DNA from: Bugula neritina
Taxonomy: Eukaryota > Bryozoa > Gymnolaemata > Cheilostomatida > Bugulidae
Assembly: GCA_964035545.1 (NCBI GenBank)
Contig: OZ037769.1
Span: 7,811,929 to 7,875,928, forward strand
Length of the DNA stretch: 64,000 nt
Direction of reading: 5' to 3'
The translations under genes were made by a program, and so were the position numbers. Every line of letters begins with the position of its first letter. Within the stretch, counting starts at the first letter, position 1. Below the pieces are notes generated by a model. It was not told the origin of the DNA and searched no databases. It saw only the letters and a list, made by a program, of their open reading frames with translations. Positions 1 through 11,000 of this stretch are shown piece after piece.

Positions 1-57
1 AACATTTACTTGCAAACTTTGTTGCTCTTTATCAAAAATACTAATTGCATAGCTTAC

Positions 58-255
58 CTGACACAAGTGATAAAAGCAACCTCTTATGGTTGACAACGGC
101 ATCACTGTTTTTAGGGCTTGATGAACCGCAGTTTCAAAGTCGCAGTGTATATTCGTCGGCTGAGGTGCTCCGTGCCTGTTTCTGGTGCAGGCCTCAGCCA
201 CCATATGCAGCATCTCTGTGTATGCCTGTTGCGTTTTCCTTTGTAACATACATAC
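58..255 (-). mobile_element. MULE-type transposase exon (fragment)
   Basis: A 66-codon stretch is open on the minus strand and bounded by a plausible acceptor (CAG at 256-258) and donor (GTAAGC, 52-57). Its translation has the pattern of the MULE transposase core: a K-x-x-x-x-Y segment, then HCDFETA (carrying a putative catalytic Asp) and, about 25 residues later, GCFYHLCQ, matching the family's GC-x-FH-x-x-Q motif. The rest of the protein lies beyond the left edge or is lost. Splice-like ends suggest an intron-containing transposon copy or a host gene derived from one. Family assignment is by motif only. Confidence 0.55.
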
Positions 256-291
256 CTGTCACCCACCCATTATCTAGGGGCACTCTTATTA

Positions 292-716
292 TGTACAACT
301 AAAACAACCAGGTTTTTTCAATAATAAAAGAATAACTTTGAAACTTAAAAAAATAAGATGCCTTTTTTGCAGATCACATAAAAATCAATAAGTCTAAGTT
401 GTACATATATTGTTATGATTTTCAGAATTAGGGTCGATATGCAATCCAGAGAGTCTAATTACTTGCTAGAGAACTTCACCAGGATAAGTCGAGTGAACGA
501 GTATATATTTTAAGTGCAAGAACACATTACGAAAACTATACAAATGCATTTAATAATTCCACACATCTAGATTATTCAACACTCTAACTTCGACTAACCA
601 ACAGCGGAAAACTACTACTGCTACTAACTACTAAAGTCGCTAACCGGCTGTCATTGTTCCGGGTCATTTACGCGACCCTGCGTATCGTGCTGCTGGTAGC
701 TCCACGAGCCACCACA
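292..716 (-). mobile_element. Candidate 3' LTR of the Gypsy element
   Basis: Read on the minus strand, a G-rich tract (717-730, polypurine-tract-like) is followed directly by TGTGGTGGCTC, a plausible LTR start. A CA end fits near 292 (TTGTACA on the minus strand). No second LTR is available for comparison because the other end of the element is missing, so the low-coordinate boundary is a guess. Positions 731-1123, between this and the accessory ORF, hold no gene I can support and are probably element 3' sequence. Confidence 0.3.
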
Positions 717-1123
717 CCGCCCCCACCAGCAGAAAGCCCTCTTTCTGATATAGAAAAAAATATTTCATTATTAACCACGTACATCAGTAGACCAAAAGAA
801 AAGACATAACATATATAAAGATATACAATAACAGACAGAGTCATTATAACAGCAGGTCACATACAATTGGCCAGCTATAGAGAGGGAATACCGGCTAGTT
901 GTAGTATTGGACAAGGAGTCGAGCTGTCGAGCAGCCAAGCATTTACATGATAGTCTTGGGTCCCCCAAGAGGATGAGGCTTGTGGGTCATTCCGGGCAAC
1001 AGAACCAGAGTCAGTGTTTGGCAAGCCGATGTTTGGCCTGGCAGGTACGTAACTTCCTCTTAATCCGGCCAACCGAACCTTTCAACTGAAAGAGTCCCGT
1101 CGTGGTATTAAGCAGATCCGGTG

Positions 1124-1795
1124 CTAACTGGGTAAACTCAGCTTGCAGTCGGAGGAGACGTTCTTCCACCGTGGCCAGGCGAGCGGGATCTGGGGACGGT
1201 GTCCGTCTTCGACGAAGAGGGGGACTTGGAGACCGGGTCCGTCTTTTTGTTGGGGTAGGGAGACTTCTCCTTCTTCGGGATAGGAAAACTCTTCGTGGGT
1301 GTACACAATCTGAGGGCGGTCAGGCACCAATGGAGATTGCTGCCTGGCGTAGTCTAGTACGCGCTGGAAACCCGAGGTCAGGACGGCCAACAACATCGCC
1401 TTCTTCACTAGGGGTCGTATTAGAGTTAAGAATTCTGGATAGAGTTTGGCATCTACCACATAATTCTCTCCGGGGAAACAGCCCGTCGCCCGATGTCTGG
1501 TGACGGGGTAGGGGTAGACATCATTATATCCACAGGGACAGAATGTGAGTAATAGGTGGGCGTTGACATGCAGCTTCAAGGAGCGGTCAGGGGCGCACTC
1601 TTCGTCACAAATCTGGCACCGCGTCCTTCCTTTGGATCCCCAGGCTGTTTCTATCTGCTCCTTTGTTTCTGGCGACGCCCACCGCCAACGGCTCGGGCCG
1701 GTCACCATTGGTATACTCCTCATGATGCGGAGCGGGAAGTGCTCTATCCCGTACCCTGGTTGTAACGGGTCGAGTGTAACCTGAAAGAGTTTCAA
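1124..1795 (-). CDS. Accessory zinc-finger ORF of Gypsy element
   Basis: This is an uninterrupted 223-codon frame on the same strand as, and downstream of, the Gypsy pol remnant. It has a clear C2H2 finger (C60-x2-C63-x12-H76-x3-H80), followed by a second Cys/His cluster (C86, C88, H101, C106). The C-terminal half is acidic and Pro-rich. It occupies the place of env or another third ORF, but I see no signal peptide or membrane segment, so an envelope function is not supported. A nucleic-acid-binding accessory role is an inference from the finger. It is the only intact frame in an otherwise broken element. Confidence 0.5.
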   Translation of the reverse strand: MKLFQVTLDPLQPGYGIEHFPLRIMRSIPMVTGPSRWRWASPETKEQIETAWGSKGRTRCQICDEECAPDRSLKLHVNAHLLLTFCPCGYNDVYPYPVTRHRATGCFPGENYVVDAKLYPEFLTLIRPLVKKAMLLAVLTSGFQRVLDYARQQSPLVPDRPQIVYTHEEFSYPEEGEVSLPQQKDGPGLQVPLFVEDGHRPQIPLAWPRWKNVSSDCKLSLPS

Positions 1796-2096
1796 CAGCG
1801 TTAGTATAATACACTGCAGTGTTGTCAGCTTAACCAGCCTGGCAACTTCTCGTTCAGTTACACTCGTAGAGATTTATGGTAGTGAATAGTCAGATAGAAC
1901 ACGTATTGCAATGAGATTATAAAAATCTCTAAGTCAAACTGAGTTCTTACTACGGTATTTCACTAACCTATCTCCAGCTCGATTGACCCAGTGAGTCGGA
2001 GCTGAGCGATGCAATCTAGTTTCCATATCAAGATATAGTTAACTCACCCCACGATCCGTTGTCGTAAGACATACTGAATTTGTGAAATGGTTTGGA

Positions 2097-4320
2097 CTAC
2101 TGATTAGTAACACGTCTACTCTTGACTGCATCAGCGTATGAAAAGATCGAGCAACGTGGTTGGGGTGCGTGGTTAAGACTTTGTGTACCCGGCGGATGAA
2201 TTTTGTTTCTACTTCCGCCGATACAAAAGTTGATATTTCCGTTGTGTTGACAACTCCCACATTTGCTCGATACTTTTCCCGTACGATTTTCCCCCAGACT
2301 TTCGTACGCGCCGCTTTTAATGCAGTCACAAACGAAGTCCTTCAAGTATGCGGGGGGTTGCCTCGTATGTTGTCCCCGCTCCAGGGGAGGTGACGCACTC
2401 GTCGGTGTGTTAGTAGGGGCCTCCGGTGGCGTCTCTACTTCACCGTTAGTGGTCACTTCTTCTTGTTCTCCGGATGGAGCCCCTCCCTCCGTGGGGGTTT
2501 GCACTTCCGGAACCGGCTCGGTTTCTGGAAGTGATGGAATCAGACTTGGCGGTGGCAGACGCGCTTCTGTTGGTAAAAGCGGTCGCTCATCTCTCACCAA
2601 GTCTTCCTCCCGCGGTACGACCACTTCATATTCGGGTCCCTGCCGCCGTTGCCCACGCGTTTTGTCTGCCTCCTGGGCTCCAACAACGGGCTTCTCCCAC
2701 TGCGTCGGGGCTAGCCCAGTACGACTTCAAGCGAGACTCATTCTGGATAGACACCTGTCCTGAGCGCTCAATCTTGTACGTATGGTTGGGCATCGCCTCG
2801 ACGATCACGTAGGGTCCCACGAACTTAGGCTGTAGCTTAGCCGCCTGTCCGCGACGCCTACGGTAATTGACGATCCACACCTTATCTCCCGTCTGGTAGA
2901 GGGGTGGTTCCTCGGAATCTTCGTGTCGCACCTTTCACTGCTGTTCGCGCAGTATATCGTGTGCGACCTTCATCCGTTCCACTAGTTCACTGGCATACTC
3001 GTGAATCGAGTTGTCTAGCTCTGGAACGTGGTAGGTGAGATGGTCAGGGACCCGGGTCTCTCCTGAGCATCAAGAGGTTTGGGGTCTCACCAGTACTGGT
3101 GTGTGGGGTGCTACGGTATGCACGCATGACTTGCGGCAATACCGTGTCCCATTCTTCTTGACTGCGTCCGAGGAGAAGACCCAGAGCGCATCACCTAGCA
3201 TTCGGTTGTTGCGCTCTACCACCCCGTTACCTTGGGGGTGGTAAGGGGTGGTCCTGCTCTGATTCACCACCCAGAGGCGGCAAAGGTCGCTCATCAGTTG
3301 GGACTGAAACTGCGCGCCTTGATCAGAGTGTATCTGTTCGGGAAGCCCGAAATAACAGAGTACATGTTGGTCTAGCGCCCTGGCCACAGTTGGGGCTGAC
3401 GCATCTGGGATAGCCAGAGCGTCTGCCCACCTAGTAAAGTGGTCGGTCAGTACTAAGATCCAACTATTGCCTCTGGGGGTCAGGGGCATGGGTCCGACTA
3501 GGTCAACAGCTACCACTTGCCACGGCCTGCCAGCATATAGCCTCCGCCGTCCCGCTTCACCAGGGAGACGGCCATGCTTGCTGGCCTGGCAGATTTCGCA
3601 CCGCTTTACTCTGAGCCGGACATTCCGCCCCATTTTGGGCCAATACCACCGGAGTTGCAATTTGGAGATCACTCTCTTGACTCCTGCGTGGGCCTGTTTG
3701 TGAGTGTCCCAAATTAACTCGCGGCGTATGGCGCTGGGGCAGACCACCCTCTTCCTCTCCGGGTGTCTGTCGTTGGCAGCTAGAGAAATGGTCAATAGAC
3801 CATCCTGCCCGATCCTCAGCGAGTCCCAACGCTGGCAGAGTAGCCGGAACTCGGCGCATCCCTGCCGTATGCGTTCTTCGCTGGGTCGTCGCCCGTCCTT
3901 TTTGGCCCGATATATGTCTGCCACTACCCCAGGCAACTCTTCCTGGAGCTTCTTCAGCTCCTGGACATTATCGGCCAGTACAGGATTGGCGCGCAGATTT
4001 TGTACAACCTCCGGGGACTCGTCAACCTCCTGCCTGAGTTGACCCTGGTCCCAGTCAAACGGTGCTCCGTGGTGAGCCAATGTCTCCATCGCGGGGGACC
4101 TCCGCCCCTCCTCTCGATGTTGAGACACTGTTTGCAACCTCCATCAGGTCGGCGGCTCAAACCATCCGCATTGCTGTGTCTCTTGCCCGGTCGATGTTCG
4201 ATCCGGTACGAGAACTCAGCTAGGATTTCGAGCCACCGGGCGACCTGACTGGAGGGCTCTGCTCTCTTGCACAATCTTTTTAGCAGCATCACGGTAGTTT
4301 CAAACATGCCTGAATACAAT
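2097..4320 (-). pseudogene. Ty3/Gypsy retrotransposon pol remnant
   Basis: Minus-strand remnant of a Gypsy polyprotein. In coding order: the end of RNase H (QVARWLEILAEF followed by HRPGKRHSNADGLSRR, 4319-4140); the integrase H2C2 finger (H-x-H then C-x2-C, near 3710-3590); an integrase core with the D,D,E residues in AVDLVGP, HSDQGAQF and GNGVVERNN (about 3520-3210); a GPY/F-like module (KFVGPYVIVEAMPNHTYKI, about 2830-2770); and a Pro/Glu-rich tail ending in PPAYLKDFVCD. The frame changes near 4135, 3165 and 2625, and in-frame stops lie between 3070 and 2931, so it cannot encode a working protein. Reverse transcriptase, protease and gag are absent; homology stops abruptly at about 4320. It is a 5'-truncated dead copy. 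Confidence 0.85.
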
Positions 4321-5095
4321 TAAAGCATATTCTTCTTGCAATGCTTTCTGACTTCCTTTGAAAACAGCTTCAAACAAACTGATAAGTCTCACATCTTAAA
4401 AGCATTACTTCACAGCGTATTCACAGGAAATAACATAAAATTTTGACTGTAATTGCACCCATCACCTGAAAAGACCAAAGCAGTGTTCCCTTCTGTTTCT
4501 GCACTACACTGCCACGCCTTTTTCAATAACTGGATGACTATTCTCATCCTTCAAAATATATAATGTGTATCGAGAGAAGCATGCACAACCTCTTTTATAA
4601 ACTTTCTGAATAATTTTTATAGCATAGATCGAAGAAAAAATTAATGTATGGCTTGCTAACTGTAGAGTTATCGAAATAACATTGAAGAGCTGTTTTTATG
4701 TGACAGGCATTGATAACCGCTTGACACCTATTCAAACTGGAAACAGTTTTGTACATAAATACAAAAGCAGGTTTGTGTTCATTCGTTGAACTATAATTAT
4801 AGAGTATAGTTTTGTTGAGTAGGTAGTGGTGATTGAATAATTGACCAAATTAAACCAAGATCTTGTACATTGCGTCTATTTTGAAATATGTGCTGGGGCT
4901 CAATAAATATGTGAGGTATGTTTCACCATTGTTAGTTGAGACAATTAATTTTTAATAATGACAATAATATAACAATGGTCATAGTTTTTTATGAGATCGA
5001 AAAAAGTCATATGATGTGGTAGTGTTTTCCTTGAGGGTTATGTTAAAACTAGCTGTCATCACTACCATTTTTACCACAGCCTAACGATTTTCATC
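4321..5095. other. Intergenic, no gene seen
   Basis: AT-rich sequence between the truncated Gypsy element and the first supported TEX2 exon. No ORF, exon-like frame or repeat that I can assign. It could hold the TEX2 promoter or 5' untranslated exons. Confidence 0.5.
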
Positions 5096-8000
5096 ATGAA
5101 CAATTCTTCAAGCAAAGGGTATGATGTTTTGCTAATCACGTGGGTAGCTAAAGGATATGCATTTACCTAGTTATGGGAATCTTAATCTAGAGAAATTTTC
5201 ATTTTTTGTGACTTCTCATTTTAGAAGCGATCATACGAAAATATCACGAAAATAATTTTTTACAAAAATAATATAGTTAATGTTTCCCTAGTTATAATGA
5301 ATGCCATGACATATGCAATGTCACTACATATAATGGCAAATGCTCGGTTAGTAATGAAAGTTTAGTCTTGTCAAGGCTCAACTCTTGGCCTTTCAGATCC
5401 TCTGTACTTATGACTGGCGATATGTAAACTTGACACAGTTGTGTGGCCATTGTTGAGCTTTATAATATTATTTATTATCATGACACCTTGGGTATCAAAA
5501 AGCATTTAAAACGTTTTGTTGCAGTTTCTACGAAGATGACGAATTTGCACGGTACATTAAAGATGTACGTTCCAGTTATTCATCTTTTGCTAATGGAAGT
5601 GGTAAAGGTAAGCCCACTTTCTCTTGAATAACACCGAGGTTGTTGCCTGCAATAGTTTCTGCTATGAAATTTATTGTTTCTGCTCTAGAGCCAGTGAAAG
5701 CTGCTAACAGTAGCATCAGCACTGGGAATGTAGAGAATACTCGGACACCCAAAACAGTTCAGACGGCTCCGCCAACCTCATCAGTAAATGATCTTCTGAA
5801 CCAAAATCAGCGAGAGATGCCAGATGGTTTGTAGTTATCCAATCTCTTCTGTGATCATTTTCTATCAATGCATAGTCAAGAATCAATCACTGTTCACAGT
5901 TAGCTCAACAAACTCTTATTTCACTCTAATTTGTATTATTCTTCAAATTTACATTCTTTAGAAGAAATAGAGAGAGGACTTGATGTGTTGCTGCTTTGTT
6001 TATTCTTTATTGAATTTTATTTTTTAACTTTGTTGATGTATGAAAATCCAGTCATGGTTTATCTTTACAATAGTTCAGTCATCTCAATCCTTTGTATTGG
6101 CTGAAGAAGAACCTGATTCGTTGCATTCGCTACTCACCCATCAACACACTCTGTCTGCAAGTATTAATGGTAATCTTATTTAATAAGTCTTTAGCCCGCT
6201 TTAACAAAAACCCTTTCCATCAGGGGTTTCTCACAGGAATAGCGACTATAAACTTGTATGAGTTTTTCTTTAGTTTGTGTGAGTTTATTTCTATATACCA
6301 GTGTTCAATGAGCTGTCTTATCCAGTTTATTTGATTAGTTGGCAAAATGCCAAGTTTGCTTGTTTAGAAAACTTCACAAAATTGCTCAGAGGCATTGAAA
6401 TTGTGTGTGGAACTAGAAGTTTGTTTTGGAGTTTATTGCGAATTATATATATCAACTCTACATAGTATTAGCATACATTATTAGCCATTAAAACTCAACA
6501 ATTCAACACTTAATCATATTTTAGAGGCTCCTGGGCTCAGGTTTTTTGTTGAAAAATCTACCCAGCAATACGTGATAGATAAAATGGCATGAGAAATTAG
6601 AATTGTTATGTTATATATGATCGACTGTGGTCTTCAAAATGTCCATCACTGCACCCACATTCAAAGCCATGTACTAAATAGTTGCCAACCTTTAAGTTTT
6701 TATGCCGTATTTAGAACCCATTTCTTAATGAATGGGATGTATAAGTATATGTATTTATTATGTATGCATATATGCATAATATTGTTAACAAATTACGTAC
6801 ATATATGTATGTAATTTGTTAACAATTTTTATCAATCTAGCAATTGTGTTTTTAGCCAGCCCAAGTGCGTCTGGGATGTCATTAATGTCGACAGCCAGCA
6901 AACACCATCCTGGTGAAAGTGGAATTTTCTATCAAATGAAATCAAAATCTGAAAGACTGTCTTATCTTTTCAAGTCATTTCGCAAAGGTACAGAGAGCAG
7001 CACTTTATAATAATTATGTTAATTATACATCTACTATATTATATAATTTATTATACAATGAAATTATTATAAAATATATATTTTCGTACAAATTTAATGC
7101 CATTATATAATGCATTTATTATACAATATATTTGTTGTCTCATACACTTATCATATAATGTGTTAATTATACAGTTATGTAATTATTATATAATACAATA
7201 ATTTTGTTATATATAGGATATATGTTTTGTACAATATACTTATATAATATATATAATATTATATATTCACTTAGGTACTACTAAGCTTCGTGGAAACAGG
7301 TCCCAGGTGTTTACTGATGACAATGCCAGTTTAGCTTATGAAGAAATTGTAAATGTTCAATCCGATGACAGCGAAGCAGGAAATCTGGCAGCTTTACCAG
7401 ATCCTCTGCAACTACATGGTAATTCCTGTCTGCTTGGTGAATAGGTTTCGGTTATTCTGTCTAACAAATGTTCTAGAGTTGAAGTGATGAAGTTAAAATC
7501 TTTTGTCCTATTATATTATTTATATTACAATATGTCTTTAAACTTATAATGTAAGGTGGAATATAGTGTAGGCAGATTTTTTTCACTGATGGTTAGCTGT
7601 GTACAAGTGTATAAACCAACTCTGATTAAAGCCAAAATTATGTACTGCAAACTATATTTACGGTTGCTATAATATTAAACACCAGGATGTATCACATATG
7701 CTTTTTGTACGCCATTCAGATCAGGAAGGGATGCAGCGAATATCCACTGGCCATGCTTTTCAAGATGAGGGACAGCCTGACAACCTCCCAAGCTCATCAT
7801 TCAGCATGACTTGGTACAAAGGTTTAAGCATCGCTATAGGTACTGGCTGTTTTCTGGCAGTAGCTAGCTCATCACCTCTCTTTCTAGGCATCAGCTGTGG
7901 TGAGTGTGAAGACTATATAAACATAAGGTTTTTGTTCTGTTTTACTCATCACACTTTTTTGACAACTTTGGCAGCTTTAAATTGTTATTACATCTTGAAA

Positions 8001-11000
8001 TAACATACCAATTTTTAAAAACTTGAAGCAGTTTCTGCTACTGAGAATTCTTTCCACACCATTAGAAATGGCGATGTGTATTGCTCATCTCTCTCACCTT
8101 TCACCGCTATGTCCTGATTGGGTGGCAGTATTTTGCTTAACATCCAGTTCAAACACACTTTCCTATCTCACTCAGTCACCTAAATCACTTTAGTTGAGGT
8201 CTAGCCAATGGTGGTCAGCTTTGATTGTGTCACTCCACTGCTGTTTTAGCTGCCTGCGCCCTTTGCTGTCCTCCACTCTCATATTGTACACTCTCCTAAT
8301 CTCGACAAGCATGGCCATACCATTCTAGCCTCTTTGTTCAAGACATCTCCGATTGGCATAATATCTGCTTCTGTTATCTCTTCATTTCTTTGGTGTTACC
8401 ACGCGCATGTCAAAGAGGCTACCAATATCTATGAGAGTTCCTGTTACAGGCCAGGTCTCATTCCCGCATGTTAGGGTTGGTCATATGGCAATCTTATATA
8501 TAAAGACGTTTAGGTGTGCTGGCATTTTTTTGTCACAGAGTACTCTATTTAGCTCATATCATTTGCGTTATGACCTAGAGATATGCAGCTCAATTTCCTT
8601 ACGAAATCCTTCCTGGTGAATAGTGGTACCTGGGTATTTGAACCATACGCTTCTAGGTAATGTTTCCTTTTTTCTGGCTTGTATTTCTTCATCCAGATGT
8701 TGTCATCCTCACCTATTGGTGACAGATACTCTATCTTCAATCTGTTTCTTTTGAGTCCGACACTCCCCATTCTCCTCTCTCCACACTTCCAGTCATTTTT
8801 CCAGATGTTTACGGCTACTGTCACAGAGCACCAAGTCATCTGCAAATAACATTGCTCAATTTTTCTTGTAATATGCGTAAACAAGACATCGGCTCAGTGG
8901 TAGATCTCCCTTTCTGAAAGCCATATTGATTTCCTTTGATGTTGACAATAGGTCTTAGTTTTCCTTCACTCACTCGTTCTAGAGGTTTGGGGCAGTGGCT
9001 AAGGAGTTTGATGCCCCGATAGTTTCCACATGTTAAAGAGTCTCCTTTCTGTTTAAATATTAGTGTTATTATGCTTCTTTTTCATTCTTTAGGTATGCCG
9101 TCTCTCTTTAACGCAGAAATGATGTTATCCAATTTATTCCTCTCTTTTTAAGCAGTTTTATTAGATCGATTGAAAGTTCATGCGGTGCTCCAGCTGGTAT
9201 TCAACCTTTTGGATTTGAAGATCTTGGACCAGGCCTTCAGTTGGTGGTACTGTTTCAAGCTCCTCTCTGGTTTTTTCGGTATTCAAGAGAGTGCTCCCAC
9301 ACTTCTCTCTCACTTTAATGTCAACACTCAAGATACATTCATTTTCAACCTTCACAGAGAGTTTGTCTAAGTCCTTGAACTTCCGCTCTCCAGTTTTAGC
9401 CAGACGATAAATCTTCTTTGGACCATATTCAGCCAGCTCTATATGAAAGTTCTCAGGGAGCAGCTGTGGTCTTGGGGTTAGAGCGTTTGCTTTGTAAACA
9501 CAAATTCATGGGTTCAAACTCTGACAAAAGCCATTGGTGATGTTAGGAAAAGCACCCAGTCATAATTGCTCCTGTGCCTTATATAAATAAGTCTTTAGCC
9601 TGCTTAAAACCCTTTCAATCAGGGGTTTTTACGCAAAAGTGGTGACTATAAATTTGCTTGAGTTCCATGTGAAGGTTCTCATTTGAGTATTATGTCAAGC
9701 CCACACTTGTACTTGCAAGCCTTGTTACAAATCCTGTTGATCTCTCTATCCTCCTCAGTAAGCGGTCTGTAAGCCTAGCCTAGCGTACAAACTCTACAAC
9801 TTTACTCTTGTAACACGGATAAAATGAACAAAAACAACTTTCTTTCAGTGACACAATTACACAAACAATGCCTTTGCTATATCAGCTGCCCAAGCTGTAG
9901 GTGTTGTAATTATTTATCATTATAGGTTCCTTTGTAACATACGTTCTGTTGAAGACATACACGTGGTTACTGAACCCAGACGTGGTGGTTGTGTACTTAC
10001 CCTCAGCTACTGATAATAACTCTAGGTTTAAATATTCTCCTCTCCAGAACCTTCCACGGAACACCAACGAGTCAGTAGAGCAGAGTGTACGAGAGTTTCA
10101 GGTATCCTGTATATTGTTTGTATACATATGAATAGTAGAAAAATGAACTATTTAGCTAGGGGAGACAATCTAATTCTTGAATTAATTTTCTAATTTTGAA
10201 ATATATTTCAAGCATCAGCTTGCATTTAATTCTGTATTTCTCAACTGTAAATTTTTTTTCAATTGTATCTACCAGCTGCTTCATTAATACATATATACAA
10301 GAAAATCATTAGAGCTCATATTTTTAACTTTGAATAAAGTAACAACCATATTGGGTTAGACTGCGTTGCAAGGAAGAAAATAGCAATTGTGCAAGATGGA
10401 ATAAATTTGTGTGTATTTGCTCACAAGACTTACTTAAACACTAGCTATCAAGACAGAACTAAATAAAATTACTTAATCACTAGTTATTAAGCTGTATATT
10501 ATGATCACAATTAACACTATCTGTATGGCATTGCAAGAAATAGCAGCTGCTTATTTATAGGGTTGGTTAAATTTGTTGGAGTCTGAAATATATGATCCAG
10601 AGACGTACCACATATCCAACACAGAGACAGTTTTTGCGAAGCTAGAAGACATGTCTCTGAGACTGAAGAAACCGTTGCAGTCTAACATACCTAAGAGAGC
10701 TACTTGGAATGAGTCTACTCATGACGTCACCTTTGTTCAGCAAGTCAGTGCATTCTAGAAATTTGTCATTTGTTATTTTTTTATACATTTGCCTAAATAG
10801 TTTTTCTTTTCCATAAAGTCAAGTTTTTATTTGCCATATGTATTAGAAAAACACTGAATTTGTTTTTAATCAATGCATGAGAGGTTTAAAAGGAACAAAA
10901 ACTTTTTTCTTAGCCCGATTTATTCTCTTGCGCTTATACAACAGCAAAATCTCAACATCTAACTAAAAACATTACAATGAAGGCCTTCTATGTATTTTAC

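Noticed and set aside
1102-1503. 133-codon plus-strand Arg-rich ORF
   Set aside because: Antisense shadow of the Gypsy accessory ORF.
1124-1795. Envelope gene of an endogenous retrovirus
   Set aside because: No signal peptide, transmembrane segment or fusion features; zinc-finger-like Cys/His instead.
2263-2812. Plus-strand ORFs of 166 and 112 codons
   Set aside because: Shadows of the pol C-terminal tail on the opposite strand.
8549-8884. 111-codon minus-strand ORF as a gene
   Set aside because: It is one frame of the degenerate LINE; the catalytic FADD box is in a neighbouring frame.
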